The notes: generated by a model not told the origin, from the sequence alone. A DNA stretch of 64,000 bases from Planctomycetia bacterium (GCA_015709575.1 CP054190.1:1426001-1490000), one strand, 5' to 3'; numbered from the stretch's first letter, positions 1 through 9,244 are shown. A program made the numbers and translations.

Positions 1-1523
1 AAGCGCTCGTCGTCCGCCTCGCGCGGATACTGTTGGCTGCGCAAACGGTCGACCTCATCCTGCGAGCAGGCAAATCGCGATTCCCTGCGCGGAACGTCGA
101 ACCGAAACCCTGCTCGAACGCGCGTGCCGATGAAGTTGACGTGGATACTGGTCACCCGCACGTCGCGCTTCGAGGGAGCATAGTCGTTTGGCCAGGGGAT
201 GAACCCGAACTCGATCCACTCACCCTCGCGCATGTCATCCAATCGAAGGCGGAGCACGGAGCGATCGAAGTCGATCTGGTGATAGCCGTCGCCGAAAATC
301 TTGGGCATCGGCAGGTCGCGGGCCGAGGGCAGGCGAAAGGCCGGTTTGCGCGGAGCGGCGAGGTAACGATGGCGCCACTCGCGGTACTGCTCTTCCAGGG
401 CGAGCGTCGCGTCATCGAAACCACTGAGCGCCCGGCGGTATTCGTTGCACAACTGCGTGTGCGGGTTCCAATTGCACTGGGAGCGCTCCCACGTGCCGCC
501 GATGCGGTCACAATGTGGAAGCTGCCGTTGCTGGATCAAATTCTGCTCTCGGAGTCCCAGCGCTGCGAGATACTCGCTCCAGCGACCGCGGAATCGCTGG
601 TCATCCACTGAGTTCCTGAACAACCGCCTCAAGGCGTCATCGCGTGATTCGCCACGATGGCGACGCTCGAGAAACGCCTCGGCATGTTGGCGGAACTGGT
701 CGGGGGCGAACCGTTTGTCGGATCGATTTCTCCGTTCAACGAATTTGACGAAATTCCAGCACAACGGAGAGTGGCCTTTCTCGCCTGCGTATACGCAGTT
801 GTCGATGTTCCCTCTGGTTCGTGAGCAGAGGCAGATTCGCGGGCGCTTACGCCGCACGCCCCGCCGGTCGCCGCGCTCAGGGTCTGCCAATTGTTTGAAT
901 ATCTGGGTAAAGCGCTTGCGAACTTCGGGCGTCAAGTCGGGATGCTCCGCCTCCCACTCACGCTTTTCTGTCCTCCAGGCGGCTTCCTGGCGCACCTGGT
1001 TCTCCATGCCGCGCTGGTAGCGCGCGACGATCCACTCGGCTGCGGATTTCAGCAGGACGAGGCGGTGGCCCGGCTGGTAGCGCGACAGCCGGTCGAACAA
1101 GCCCGCCTCGCCCGGATGTCGCGTGACGCGGCGCTCCGCCTCGATGGCAGCGCGGAGAGAGGGAGCGATCGGCGCAGCACCCAATTCAGATAGGCGGCGC
1201 AGGCCAAGCAGATCGTCCATCAGCGCTAGACGCCGCCGGTCGAGTTCGGGTTCGTCCTTGGAATCGCTCTCGCCTACAGATGGATAGAGCAGGAGGTCGC
1301 CCAGTTGGCCGAAACTTGCACCCCGGCGGAGTTCGGCGGCGTTCGGTGCTCTGCCGCGCAGCCCGAAGAGCCACTGGCACAGGCGGGCCGCATCGCGGTT
1401 GAACTGCTCGAAGTGCTGGCGAAGCCGGGAGCGCTTGGCACGAAATGCGATCGGACTCTCACCGGGCAGCCGACACAGTCGGCGAACGAGTGTGCGGGAT
1501 TCCCTGTATCGCGACGGGGTCAC
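1..1523 (-). CDS. partial large protein, candidate Cas12-like (type V) effector, N-terminal ~507 residues
   Basis: An uninterrupted minus-strand frame runs from a stop near 1650 to the left edge, so the gene is truncated there. The likely start is GTG at 1523 (weak GAAGAG-like site upstream); GTG or TTG starts at 1612-1630 are alternatives, and there is no early ATG. The N-terminus (SRTLVRRLCRLPG, then LRQHFEQFNRDAARLCQW) looks like a beta strand followed by long helices. A helical middle contains a Cys-bearing stretch (RICLCSRTRG). From about residue 390 a beta-rich segment follows (FRLPSARDLPMPKIFGDG, SVLRLRLDDM, VTSIHVNFIGTRVRAGF). That order fits the WED/REC/WED layout of Cas12 proteins just before RuvC-I. 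The catalytic part, any CRISPR array and cas1/cas2 would lie outside. Coding status is fairly sure; family assignment is by pattern only. Confidence 0.5.
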   Translation of the reverse strand, partial: MTPSRYRESRTLVRRLCRLPGESPIAFRAKRSRLRQHFEQFNRDAARLCQWLFGLRGRAPNAAELRRGASFGQLGDLLLYPSVGESDSKDEPELDRRRLALMDDLLGLRRLSELGAAPIAPSLRAAIEAERRVTRHPGEAGLFDRLSRYQPGHRLVLLKSAAEWIVARYQRGMENQVRQEAAWRTEKREWEAEHPDLTPEVRKRFTQIFKQLADPERGDRRGVRRKRPRICLCSRTRGNIDNCVYAGEKGHSPLCWNFVKFVERRNRSDKRFAPDQFRQHAEAFLERRHRGESRDDALRRLFRNSVDDQRFRGRWSEYLAALGLREQNLIQQRQLPHCDRIGGTWERSQCNWNPHTQLCNEYRRALSGFDDATLALEEQYREWRHRYLAAPRKPAFRLPSARDLPMPKIFGDGYHQIDFDRSVLRLRLDDMREGEWIEFGFIPWPNDYAPSKRDVRVTSIHVNFIGTRVRAGFRFDVPRRESRFACSQDEVDRLRSQQYPREADDER

Positions 1524-1633
1524 AGTTGACTCTTCGCACAGCCGGTGCCGGGCACTGCAGGACTTGAATGCACCCACCCAATACGGAGCGGCAACCTCGA
1601 CGATCACTCGGGGTGACAGTACACCAATAGAAC

Positions 1634-1860
1634 TTTTCTTGGAGGGCGTTAGGGTCTGGGAGCCGCGGATATGCCGTTTGCTGAGCGGAAACGGGGTTTC
1701 TGGGGAATGAGCGACCACCGGCAAGGCCGACAGGCACCGACGCTGTACGTCACGGGGACTGATCCGTCTATCGACATTGCCGCTCTGAGCGATACTGCTC
1801 GTTGGGGGTAGAGGGTGAGGTTTGGAGCGGGAGAGGGGGCGCGTCTCCCGCTTCATTGAC
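1634..1860 (+). repeat. dispersed repeat copy A with terminal hairpin
   Basis: About 225 bp are clearly similar to 17481-17710, with shared blocks such as GGGCGTTAGGGT, GCCGACAGGCACCGACG, CGTCTATCGACATTGCC and GGGGGTAGAGGGTGAGG. It ends in a perfect 9-bp stem (AGCGGGAGA at 1826-1834 pairing with 1844-1852). The hairpin sits directly after the copA stop codon and may double as its terminator, although there is no clear T-tract. The shorter copy at 25420 has only the final part. Confidence 0.8.
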
Positions 1861-4321
1861 GGCTGTGTCGGAGTCGCAAGCTGTTCAACACAACGCTCAC
1901 ACTGCTGAACGCCATTGCGGCACTCGCGATGATCGGCGAGAGCAGCCAGCCCGTGAACGGGAAGAGCACCCCGGCAGCAATGGGAATGCCGACGACGTTG
2001 TAAATGAAAGCCCAGAAGAGGTTCTGCTTGATCGTCCGCATGGTGGCGTGGGAGAGGGCGATGGCTTGGGGGACCGCGCGAAGATCGCCGCGCATGAGCG
2101 TGATGTCAGCGGACTCCATCGCCACATCCGTGCCAGTGCCTACCGCGAGGCCCACGTCCGCCTGCGCGAGGGCGGGGGCGTCGTTGATGCCGTCGCCGAC
2201 CATGCCCACGACGTGCCCCTCGGCCTGGAGGGCCTTGACCTTGTCTGCCTTGTCCTTGGGCAGGACATCAGCGAAGACGACATCGACTCCAACCTGCGAG
2301 GCGACGGCCTCGGCCGTCCGCTTGTTGTCCCCGGTCATCATGACCACGCGGAGCCCCATCGCGTGCATTGTGGCGATGGCGTCCTTCGACTCGGGCCGCA
2401 CCGTATCCGCGACCGCAATGATCCCCGCTTCGCGGCCGTTGACGGCAACGTACATGGGCGTGCGCCCCAGCGCCGCCAGACCCGCGGCCTGCTCCCCCAG
2501 CGCGGACTGGATACTGCGCTGAGCCAGCAACGCCGCTTTGCCGACCAGCACGGCGTGCCCGTCCACCGTGGCCTCGACGCCGTGACCGACCACGGCCTGG
2601 AAGCCGGTCGGCTCGGTGAGCGCCAGTCCGCGGGCTGTGGCCTCACGCACGATCGCTGCGGCGAGCGGGTGCTCGCTGTGCTGCTCCGCTGAAGCGGCCA
2701 ACCGCAGCAACTCGCGTTCATCGAGCGTCCCCCCTACACCCCCGGGTGCCGTGATGATGTCGGTCACGGCGGGCTTGCCGTGCGTGATGGTGCCCGTCTT
2801 GTCGAGCACGACGGCGGTGAGCTTGTGGGCGGTCTCCAGGGCCTCGCCGCCCTTGATGAGGATGCCCTTCTCCGCGCCGCGGCCCGTGCCGACCATGATC
2901 GCCGTCGGCGTTGCAAGTCCCAGGGCGCACGGGCACGCGATGATGAGGACGGAAACGGCCGTGACCAGCGCCATGCTCAGGCGCGAGTCTACCGGCGATG
3001 CGAACCACCAAACCACAAACGTCACGAGGGCGATGGCGATCACGATGGCCACAAACACGCCGCTGATCTTGTCGGCCAGGCGGGCGATCGGGGCCTTGCT
3101 GCCCTGCGCCTCCTGCACAAGCCGCACGATCTGCTGGAGGGCCGAGTCGGCCCCAACCTTCGTAGCAACCAGCCGCAGCGCGCCGGTCGTATTCATCGTC
3201 GCGCCGAAGACGCTGTCGCCGGCCGCCTTCTCGACCGGCACGCTCTCGCCGGTCAGCATCGACTCGTCCACGGCGGACTGGCCGCTCTCAACGTTCCCGT
3301 CCACGGGGATCTTCTCGCCCGGACGCACCAGCACCCGGTCGCCCACGATCACGGATTCGATCGGTACATCCTGTTCGGTGCCGTCTCGCACGACGCGAGC
3401 CGTCCTGGCCTGCATGCCGATGAGACGCTTGATGGCCGCACTCGTCCGCCCCGTGGCCCGAGCCTCAAAGTACTTGCCCAGCAGGATCAGGACGATGATG
3501 ACCGCGGCGGCTTCGTAGTAGACCGGGACCATCGTCATGCCGCCCATCGCGACCTCGCCGTGCGCCACATTCCCGGCGGTCCCTGCTACTCCCGCAAAGA
3601 ACCCGGGCCAGATCGTCGCCGCGAGCGAGTAGAGGTACGCCGCGCCAGTGCCCATCGCCACAAGCGTGTCCATGTTGGCGCTGAAGTGCATAAGACCCTT
3701 CCACGCCGAGCGGAAGAACTGCCAGCCGCACCAGAACATGACCGGCGTCGTCAGCGCGAGTTGGAGCCAGTTGATCCACGAGACGTTGAACGCCTCGATC
3801 TTCCCGTGCGACATCGTGATGACCAGCACTGGCAATGACAGCGCCGCGCCGACGACCATCTTGGTGAGCAGACGCCGGGTCTCGGCCTCGCCCACGTTCA
3901 TGTGGGCTGAATGATCTTCACCGGAATCCATCGCGTGTCCGGCGTGCACCTCCACGCCCCCCACACCTTGCCCCGCCAGCATCGCCGCATGGTCGTGGCC
4001 CGCGTGCCCATGCGGAGGATTCGTCGCACCGTGCTTCACCTGGGGCACCACCGCCTTGTACCCGATGTCATCAACGGCCTTGGCGAGTTTCTCCGGCCCG
4101 GTTGCGGCCGGGTCGTACTTCACCGTCGCCACCTTGGTGGCGAAGTTCACGCTCGCCGACTCGACGCCCGTCTGCTTGCCCAGGCGCTTCTCGATCCGGT
4201 TCGCGCACGACGCGCAGGTCATCCCCTCGATCGGCAGGTCAGCGCGCTCGATGGTGGCTTTGGCTGTCGTCCCCGCCGGTGCGGCGTCCCCGCCGTGCTG
4301 ATGTTCATGGGCGTTCGTCAT
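1853..4321 (-). CDS. copA: copper-translocating P1B-type ATPase
   Basis: This 822-aa pump exports Cu(I) across the inner membrane using ATP. One N-terminal HMA domain has GMTCASC (Cys36, Cys39). A His/Met-rich linker with repeated H-G-H and HAGH groups spans about residues 100-145. The membrane metal site is CPC at 463-465, the actuator loop TGES is at 357-360, the phosphorylation site DKTGT starts at Asp507, and the HP motif (SEHPL) and GDGINDAP hinge follow. These are the defining P1B-1 features. It is last in the operon copZ-csoR-small membrane protein-copA, 28 bp after the preceding gene. A hairpin repeat follows its stop. The His-rich N-terminus (HEHQHGG) could be an extra metal sink. 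Confidence 0.97.
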   Translation of the reverse strand: MTNAHEHQHGGDAAPAGTTAKATIERADLPIEGMTCASCANRIEKRLGKQTGVESASVNFATKVATVKYDPAATGPEKLAKAVDDIGYKAVVPQVKHGATNPPHGHAGHDHAAMLAGQGVGGVEVHAGHAMDSGEDHSAHMNVGEAETRRLLTKMVVGAALSLPVLVITMSHGKIEAFNVSWINWLQLALTTPVMFWCGWQFFRSAWKGLMHFSANMDTLVAMGTGAAYLYSLAATIWPGFFAGVAGTAGNVAHGEVAMGGMTMVPVYYEAAAVIIVLILLGKYFEARATGRTSAAIKRLIGMQARTARVVRDGTEQDVPIESVIVGDRVLVRPGEKIPVDGNVESGQSAVDESMLTGESVPVEKAAGDSVFGATMNTTGALRLVATKVGADSALQQIVRLVQEAQGSKAPIARLADKISGVFVAIVIAIALVTFVVWWFASPVDSRLSMALVTAVSVLIIACPCALGLATPTAIMVGTGRGAEKGILIKGGEALETAHKLTAVVLDKTGTITHGKPAVTDIITAPGGVGGTLDERELLRLAASAEQHSEHPLAAAIVREATARGLALTEPTGFQAVVGHGVEATVDGHAVLVGKAALLAQRSIQSALGEQAAGLAALGRTPMYVAVNGREAGIIAVADTVRPESKDAIATMHAMGLRVVMMTGDNKRTAEAVASQVGVDVVFADVLPKDKADKVKALQAEGHVVGMVGDGINDAPALAQADVGLAVGTGTDVAMESADITLMRGDLRAVPQAIALSHATMRTIKQNLFWAFIYNVVGIPIAAGVLFPFTGWLLSPIIASAAMAFSSVSVVLNSLRLRHSRQ

Positions 4322-4348
4322 CGTCGTCCTTCACTTCGTCGGCCATTT

Positions 4349-4537
4349 TCAGGGCGTCGCCGCTGTCGTCATCTGCTTTGCCGGGGATCTAGACCCCGCC
4401 TTGCCCGGGTCATCCTTCTTGAGCACCGCCCCGGCGATGAGCGTGCCAACCACCACCGCGCCCAGAATCAGGGGCACGAACCTCCGCCATCCCGTCGCCG
4501 GGGCGTTGTCGTCATGGCATCCACAGTTGCAACTCAT
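4349..4537 (-). CDS. small Cys-rich single-pass membrane protein
   Basis: The 62-aa product begins MSCNCGCHDD, a C-x-C-x-C-H cluster, followed by one hydrophobic segment (FVPLILGAVVVGTLIAGAV) and a short basic tail. It has no family I recognise. Its place between csoR and copA in one operon suggests a role in handing copper to the pump or in assembling it, but that is inference from position and the Cys/His cluster. The start has the ATG of MSCNC 24 bp downstream of the csoR stop. Confidence 0.75.
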   Translation of the reverse strand: MSCNCGCHDDNAPATGWRRFVPLILGAVVVGTLIAGAVLKKDDPGKAGSRSPAKQMTTAATP

Positions 4538-4561
4538 GGTGTACCTCGCATTCCAGTGCCC

Positions 4562-4981
4562 TCACCGCGCCACTTTGCCGACCAACTCCAGCAGTTCCTC
4601 GATCATGTCGTCGCGCTTGGCCCCATCTTTGCTCATGGCGGCCACCGCGCAGTGCGAGAGGTGGTTGCGGAGCAGGTTTTTGGCGACCGAGCGGAGTGAC
4701 TCCTGCACCGCCGCGGCCTGCTGGATGATGTCGGCGCAGTAGCGGTCCTCCTCGATCATCTGGGCGATGCCGCGCACCTGCCCCTCGATCCGGCGCAGGT
4801 GCTTGAGGTTCGCGGCCTTGATCGCCGCATCCACACCGACCGCGTGCGCCCCCGGCCCGACGCCGTCGCGGGTCTGGCTTGCAGCCGCACCAGCCCCGGG
4901 AATGCATCCACACGCCGCGCCGTTCATCGCAGGACGAACCGCGCGATCGGAACCGTTCTTGCTCGATTTCTCTTTGGCCAT
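4562..4981 (-). CDS. csoR: CsoR/RcnR-family copper-sensing repressor
   Basis: This 139-aa DUF156 protein is a helical DNA-binding repressor that releases DNA when it binds metal. The core is LRRIEGQVRGIAQMIEEDRYC and the helix ending NHLSHC. Cys82, His107 and Cys111 have spacings of 25 and 4, exactly those of the Cu(I) ligands of Mycobacterium tuberculosis CsoR (Cys36, His61, Cys65), which argues for copper sensing. An unusual ~50-residue N-terminal extension contains CGCIPG and may be an additional metal site or a misjudged start. It lies 36 bp downstream of copZ and presumably represses its own operon through the operator at 5385-5405. Confidence 0.93.
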   Translation of the reverse strand: MAKEKSSKNGSDRAVRPAMNGAACGCIPGAGAAASQTRDGVGPGAHAVGVDAAIKAANLKHLRRIEGQVRGIAQMIEEDRYCADIIQQAAAVQESLRSVAKNLLRNHLSHCAVAAMSKDGAKRDDMIEELLELVGKVAR

Positions 4982-5017
4982 CGCCTTCGCTCCTTCACTG
5001 ATCTGGTTCGTACCGAC

Positions 5018-5365
5018 TCACCCGCAGCATGCACCGGTGCCTTTGGTGCCGGCCGCAGCGTCAGGCATCGAACGCCTGGCCCCGCCGCAGCAGCCACCGC
5101 CGGACTTCGGCGTGCTTGCCGCCGCCATAGCCGCAGAGTCGCCCACGGCCTTCGCCGGATACCCGGCTTGGTCGAGCGCGTTCACTGCCTTGCCCGTCGC
5201 CCACCCATCCGCGGTCTCGATCACTGCCGATCCCACCGCCACCGACCTGACCTTCACCCCCGGCACCGCCGAGAGGGCCTTGGTCACGGCCTGGACGCAG
5301 TGCCCGCAGGTCATGCCGTCGATGGCGAGAGTGGTGGATTGGTTCGTTCCGGTCGTCGTGCTCAT
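5018..5365 (-). CDS. copZ: CopZ-like HMA-domain copper chaperone with Cys-rich tail
   Basis: The 115-aa cytosolic protein has a single HMA domain with IDGMTCGHC near its start (CxxC binds Cu(I)), the usual chaperone that delivers copper to CopA and CsoR. After the domain an Ala/Ser linker leads to a tail with two CC groups (GGGCCGG and a terminal GACCG). Ordinary CopZ is about 70 residues, so the tail is an addition and may bind extra metal. It is first in the copper operon. A GAAGGAG ribosome site sits just before the ATG, with the CsoR-type operator and a TATACT box 20-40 bp upstream. Confidence 0.9.
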   Translation of the reverse strand: MSTTTGTNQSTTLAIDGMTCGHCVQAVTKALSAVPGVKVRSVAVGSAVIETADGWATGKAVNALDQAGYPAKAVGDSAAMAAASTPKSGGGCCGGARRSMPDAAAGTKGTGACCG

Positions 5366-5384
5366 GCAAATCTCCTTCGTGGAA

Positions 5385-5405
5385 GTATACCCCCCCGGAG
5401 TATGT
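5385..5405 (-). promoter_or_regulatory. CsoR-type operator over the copZ promoter
   Basis: The sequence ATACCCCCCCGGAGTAT at 5387-5403 is an imperfect inverted repeat with ATAC/GTAT arms and a G/C tract, the known layout of CsoR operators. On the minus strand it overlaps a TATACT -10 box, about 20 bp ahead of the copZ ribosome site. A matching element occurs at 17392-17411. Confidence 0.75.
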
Positions 5406-5648
5406 ACGTCCGCCGTGGCCGCCCGGTTCGCGTCGGTCTTTTTGCATTCATTTGGCCGCGTCCGGGCGTTGTGGGGGGAGGGTCCGCTGACCGTTCGTCC
5501 GTAGTCTTACGAGAGCCCGGCAATGAATCACAATGAGGGATTCATCCCTCGCTGCTTCACCCCTGCTTCATGTCCATGATCCATAGTTCCAAGTGGGGCG
5601 TGATGTCATTGCATCTCCACTCCGTCCATCGCCCGAAAGGATCACGCC

Positions 5649-6239
5649 ATGCCCCGATTCCATTTTCACCGTTCCGCAGCTCTCGCTTCGGCCGCCACGC
5701 TCCTCGCGATGGCCGCCTTGGTTCCCCTGGGGTGCCAGAGCGACCGCTCGAACGAGATGGGCCGTGACGACTCCGCCCACAGCACCAAAATGAAGATGCC
5801 CGCCGCTAAGAGCGATGGCGAGTTCGCCGGGATGATGGCGATGCACCACGAGGGTGCGATCGAGATGGGGCGCTACGAGGCCCAAAACGGCTCCCGCGCC
5901 GATGTCCGCGCCCTGGCGACCAAAATGGCCGACGCCCAGAGCACCGAGAAGCCCAAGCTCGAATCCATCGCGCGGGACGCGGGGAACGGGCGGATGCAGC
6001 CCGACCCCATGATGCAGGAACACTCCATGAAGGACATGGAGGCCCCCCGCGCCGCCCGCGGCGCGGAAGTGGACCGCGTCTTCCTCAACCACATGATCGA
6101 CCACCACCAGAGCGGCGTGGAGATGGCCCGGGCCGCGATGCCCAACCTGCGGCGCGATGAGCTCCGCCGCATGGCCACCAAGATGATCGACGACCAATCG
6201 AAGGAAATCTCCCAGATGCGGGCGATGCTGAATCAGTAA
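5649..6239 (+). CDS. DUF305 lipoprotein
   Basis: The 196-aa protein has a signal sequence with a lipobox (LVPLGC), so it is probably an exported lipoprotein. Two DUF305 repeats follow, with MMAMHHEGAIEM and MIDHHQSGVEMA, each giving a His pair and Met on a helix. DUF305 proteins are ferritin-like four-helix bundles often found beside copper genes; their chemistry is not firmly established. The Met/His content supports copper binding. It is transcribed divergently from copZ, and the ~280 bp between them may let CsoR influence both. An AAAGGA ribosome site precedes the ATG. Confidence 0.92.
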   Translation: MPRFHFHRSAALASAATLLAMAALVPLGCQSDRSNEMGRDDSAHSTKMKMPAAKSDGEFAGMMAMHHEGAIEMGRYEAQNGSRADVRALATKMADAQSTEKPKLESIARDAGNGRMQPDPMMQEHSMKDMEAPRAARGAEVDRVFLNHMIDHHQSGVEMARAAMPNLRRDELRRMATKMIDDQSKEISQMRAMLNQ

Positions 6240-6299
6240 CCCGCCGCGGCAGCGTGCTGCGCGTCGTCGGTCCCGTCCTCTCACCAGAAAGGTTGAACC

Positions 6300-6656
6300 A
6301 TGTCTCACGAAATGCCCTCCAAGGAAACGCTCGACTGCATGAAGGTCTGCGGCGAGTGCGCCGGGATGTGCGCCCAGTGCGCCCATCACTGCCTGCACAT
6401 GGGCGGCCCGCACGCCTCCCCCGAGCACCAGGGGATCATGCAGGATTGTGCGGAGATCTGCGCCACCGCCGCCTGCTTCATGGCCCGCGGCTCCCACCAC
6501 GCGGCCCACCTCTGCCGCGAGTGCGCCGAGATCTGCAACGAGTGCGCCGAGTCGTGCGAGAAGCTCGCCAAGGGCGACAGGATGATGACCCAGTGCGCGG
6601 AGATGTGCCGCCGGTGCGCCGAGTCGTGCGAGAAGATGGCAGGCGCGCACGCCTGA
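6300..6656 (+). CDS. four-helix-bundle copper storage protein (Csp-like)
   Basis: The 118-aa protein lacks a signal peptide, as in cytosolic Csp3. Cysteines repeat along helices in CxxxC and CxxC patterns (MKVCGECAGMCAQCAHHC, HLCRECAEICNECAESC, MTQCAEMCRRCAESC), the hallmark of the DUF326/Csp family, whose bundle lumen binds many Cu(I) ions. It lies 60 bp after the DUF305 gene in the same direction and is probably co-transcribed. The transcript likely ends at the hairpin at 6741-6769. Confidence 0.94.
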   Translation: MSHEMPSKETLDCMKVCGECAGMCAQCAHHCLHMGGPHASPEHQGIMQDCAEICATAACFMARGSHHAAHLCRECAEICNECAESCEKLAKGDRMMTQCAEMCRRCAESCEKMAGAHA

Positions 6657-6740
6657 CCTTCGCCCTGCCTGGCCGCAAAGCGGCCCCTTTACCGCTGGAC
6701 ATTCGCACTGAGGGCATTTCGTGCAATAAGAAACGGAAAA

Positions 6741-6769
6741 GGCCGGGCGGCCATGTGGACCGCCCGGCC
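6741..6769. terminator. bidirectional terminator between convergent genes
   Basis: A perfect 10-bp stem GGCCGGGCGG (6741-6750) pairs with 6760-6769 around a 9-base loop. It lies between the convergent Csp-like gene and the Cys-rich peptide gene. The minus-strand side is followed by TTTTCC, which suits the operon ending at 6794. Confidence 0.85.
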
Positions 6770-6793
6770 CGCGTTGTTCACGCACCTGGGGCG

Positions 6794-7024
6794 TTACTTC
6801 CCGCAGCACGAGCCGCCGCAGCAGCCCTGCCCGCAGCAGGACCCGTTGCAAGACGAGCAGCCGTCCGCGCAGCAGGCCGACCCGCACGACCCGCACTTGG
6901 CGTCGCAGCAGGACTGGCACGCTGCCGAGCAGCCCGAGGCCGTGCGCGAAGTGGTCGGAGCGGAGGAAGAAACGCCGGTCAACATCGCCGCGAGGACCGC
7001 GGACTTGAGCGTCATCGAAAGCAT
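6794..7024 (-). CDS. small secreted Cys-rich (metallothionein-like) peptide
   Basis: The 76-aa product has a signal-like start (MLSMTLKSAVLAAMLTGVSS). The remaining ~45 residues are mostly Cys, Gly and Ser, with at least 14 Cys in CC, CxxC and CxxxC groups and a GCCGGSCCGK end. No known family is recognised. The composition fits a periplasmic metal sponge similar in spirit to metallothionein. It is the last gene of the minus-strand cus operon, with a strong terminator just downstream. Inference: it buffers copper or another soft metal outside the cytoplasm. Confidence 0.75.
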   Translation of the reverse strand: MLSMTLKSAVLAAMLTGVSSSAPTTSRTASGCSAACQSCCDAKCGSCGSACCADGCSSCNGSCCGQGCCGGSCCGK

Positions 7025-7168
7025 GATGGAATCTCCAAACTGAACGGTGAATGAACATCAGACCCGGCGCGGCGAGCCACAGCGGCTTCCGCGCCAACGA
7101 GAGAACGTGGCCCCGGACGCTCTGCTCGTACTCGGCGTCGGGGGAAGTTGCTTTGCGGGGACTGATGC

Positions 7169-7654
7169 TTAGATCGTGCGGATGCAGAGCAGGGCGCGGC
7201 GGGTCTGCTGGGAACCGTCCCAAGGCCCGGCGCGAGGCTGCATCCACGCGCGCGACACCGCGATGAACATCTGCGGCGTCGGTGCGATCCACAGGGGCGT
7301 GGGGAGTGGCGTCTGTGAGAGTTTCGGGAGCGTGAGTTTGCTCGGCTCGGCCCGCGTCAGCGTCGGGCCGGTCTGCGTAAGAATGCAGGTCGAAGGATTG
7401 CAACAGGGCTTGACCGCCGCGAAGCCGATAGGGTCCGAGGGATCGCAGCAGCCGGCGGAGCGTTCCGAGTTCGTGGTGGAAGTGCGAGTGGAACCGCACC
7501 CGCCGCAGCCGCCCGAGCAACCGTCGGGTGAGGCGGTCGAACAGCAGGTCATCGCCGCATTCATGGCCGGGGCCGCAGAACGACAGCCGGTATACGACCA
7601 GCCCAGGAAGGGCTGGAGCGTGATGGCGAGGATGAGGGCGAGGATGCGGAACAT
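7169..7654 (-). CDS. secreted Cys-rich protein of the cus operon
   Basis: Starting at the ATG of MFRILALILAITLQPFLGW, the 161-aa product has a clear signal peptide. Next comes a Cys-rich region (MTCCSTASPDGCSGGCGGC, then AGCCDPSD, KPCCNPSTC) and a Pro-rich, Cys-free tail. Longer starts at 7726 would lack a signal peptide at the N-terminus and are less likely. No family is recognised. It lies between cusC and the short Cys-rich peptide gene, so a periplasmic metal-binding role is a reasonable inference. Confidence 0.7.
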   Translation of the reverse strand: MFRILALILAITLQPFLGWSYTGCRSAAPAMNAAMTCCSTASPDGCSGGCGGCGSTRTSTTNSERSAGCCDPSDPIGFAAVKPCCNPSTCILTQTGPTLTRAEPSKLTLPKLSQTPLPTPLWIAPTPQMFIAVSRAWMQPRAGPWDGSQQTRRALLCIRTI

Positions 7655-7756
7655 GGGAGTGTGGGTCAGGAAATGATACGAGCGGCGGTGGCGGACGGGT
7701 TCGCAGACTGCATGAACTATCGGCACTTTGGTGCCGGTGGTGTGGTCCGAGATTTC

Positions 7757-9181
7757 TTACGGGTGGGAGGTGGGCTGGGTGCTGGGATCAACAGAATCGG
7801 ACACGGGGACAGTCAAACGCCCCCCCACGGCCTGCTCCAGCGCGATGCGGGCCAGCGCTGCGTCCCGCTCCAGGTCGCTGAGCGTGCGGCGGGCATCGAC
7901 CAGTTCCCGCTGGGCGTCCAGCAGCACCGTCACATCGGCCTGCCCGGACTTGAGCGCGGCCTCCGCGAGCGTCAGGTTCCGCTCGGAGATCGCCAGCACG
8001 GTGGACCGGTACTGTTCCGCGAGCCGCGAAGCGCTGTCGAGCTCGATCCACGCGACGCGGGCCTCCCGCACCGCCCGCTGGGAAACCGCCTCGTAGTTGG
8101 CGAGGGCGACGCGGGCGAGCGAGCCGGCCTTGGCGATCTGGGCGGCGTTGGTGTCGAAGATGGGGATGCCGACTTCGATCACCGGGCCGATGGACTTGCT
8201 GCCGTCCGTCTCTCGCTCGAAGTCGGCCCCGAGCCCGAAGTCCTTGAGGCGGCTCTTCTCTTCGACGGAGAGGTCGGCACGTTGTGCCTCCACGATGGAA
8301 CGAGCGGCGGCAACGTCCAATCGCTGCGACCCCGCGAGCGCGATCACGGTCGCCTCGTCGATCGTGGCATTGTTCGAGTCACCCACACTCGCCTCGACCG
8401 TCCAGTCCGCGGTCTCGGCGGCGAAGCCAATCAACTCCAGCATCCGGCGGCGTTCCTTGGCGAGGTCGCGGACCACGATTGCCCGCTCGGCCTGCGCTTT
8501 GGCGAGTTGCTGCCGGGCTCGGTTGACATCCAGCGGCGTCCCCTCGCCGCCGCGGATGCGGGCATCCAGCGAGTCGATGCTCTTCTGGATCGTGGCGAGG
8601 TTTTCGTCGGTGAGAGCGATCATCCGCTGGCCGAAGACGATCCGCGTGTGCGTGGCCTTCACCTCCGCCACGAGCCGCAGGGCCTTGTCGGAGATGTCGA
8701 GCACGGTCTGGTTCAGCCGCGCATCGGCGGCCTTGATCTTGCCGTCACGGAGCCACAGCGCCGTGAACGATTGCACGACCTGTGCTCCGATGAACGAGCC
8801 GCCGCTCACGGGGTCAAACGGGAATCGCAGCGTGAGCCCCACCACTGGATTCGGGAGCAAGCCCGCCTGCACAAGGTCGGCCCGCGAGGCGGCGATCTGC
8901 TCGACCTCGGACCTGATCTCGCGGTTGTTGCGGAGCGCCATTGACAGCGCCTGCTCGACCTTGAGGGGCGAGCGGCCGTCCCACGCCGTCAGCGACACCT
9001 CCCACGGCTCGGTCCACGTTGGCGTCACGCCGGAGCGCTCGGCGACGGTCGAAGCGGCGCGGTTGATGTCGGGCTTGGGGTCGAGCGAGGCGCACCCGCC
9101 CGCGATCAGCGCGAGCGCGAGGGCAAGCGCGGCTGGCGTGCGGGTGACAAGTACATGCTGACGGATCGGCTGGCGCATCAT
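7757..9181 (-). CDS. cusC: TolC/CusC-family outer membrane efflux lipoprotein
   Basis: The 474-aa protein is the outer-membrane channel of the tripartite RND pump encoded upstream. A signal sequence ends in a lipobox (LIAGGCAS). Two OEP repeats follow, with the typical LSMALRNNREIRSEVEQIAASRADL and a second-repeat counterpart around residue 280. ATG at 9181 is chosen because a GGAG site precedes it; a TTG 15 bp earlier would also be in frame. It follows the periplasmic metal-binding genes and completes a cusB-cusA...cusC set on one strand. Confidence 0.93.
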   Translation of the reverse strand: MMRQPIRQHVLVTRTPAALALALALIAGGCASLDPKPDINRAASTVAERSGVTPTWTEPWEVSLTAWDGRSPLKVEQALSMALRNNREIRSEVEQIAASRADLVQAGLLPNPVVGLTLRFPFDPVSGGSFIGAQVVQSFTALWLRDGKIKAADARLNQTVLDISDKALRLVAEVKATHTRIVFGQRMIALTDENLATIQKSIDSLDARIRGGEGTPLDVNRARQQLAKAQAERAIVVRDLAKERRRMLELIGFAAETADWTVEASVGDSNNATIDEATVIALAGSQRLDVAAARSIVEAQRADLSVEEKSRLKDFGLGADFERETDGSKSIGPVIEVGIPIFDTNAAQIAKAGSLARVALANYEAVSQRAVREARVAWIELDSASRLAEQYRSTVLAISERNLTLAEAALKSGQADVTVLLDAQRELVDARRTLSDLERDAALARIALEQAVGGRLTVPVSDSVDPSTQPTSHP

Positions 9182-9244
9182 GCGGAAAGTCTCCAAACGG
9201 GAATCGGCCCGCGCCGCTTCGGCGGGGCATGACGGTGATGGTGA

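Noticed and set aside
5568-7520. 650-codon minus frame opposite the DUF305 and Csp-like genes
   Set aside because: Composition is Arg/His/Gly-rich without domains, and it is antisense to two clear genes with signal peptide and metal motifs.
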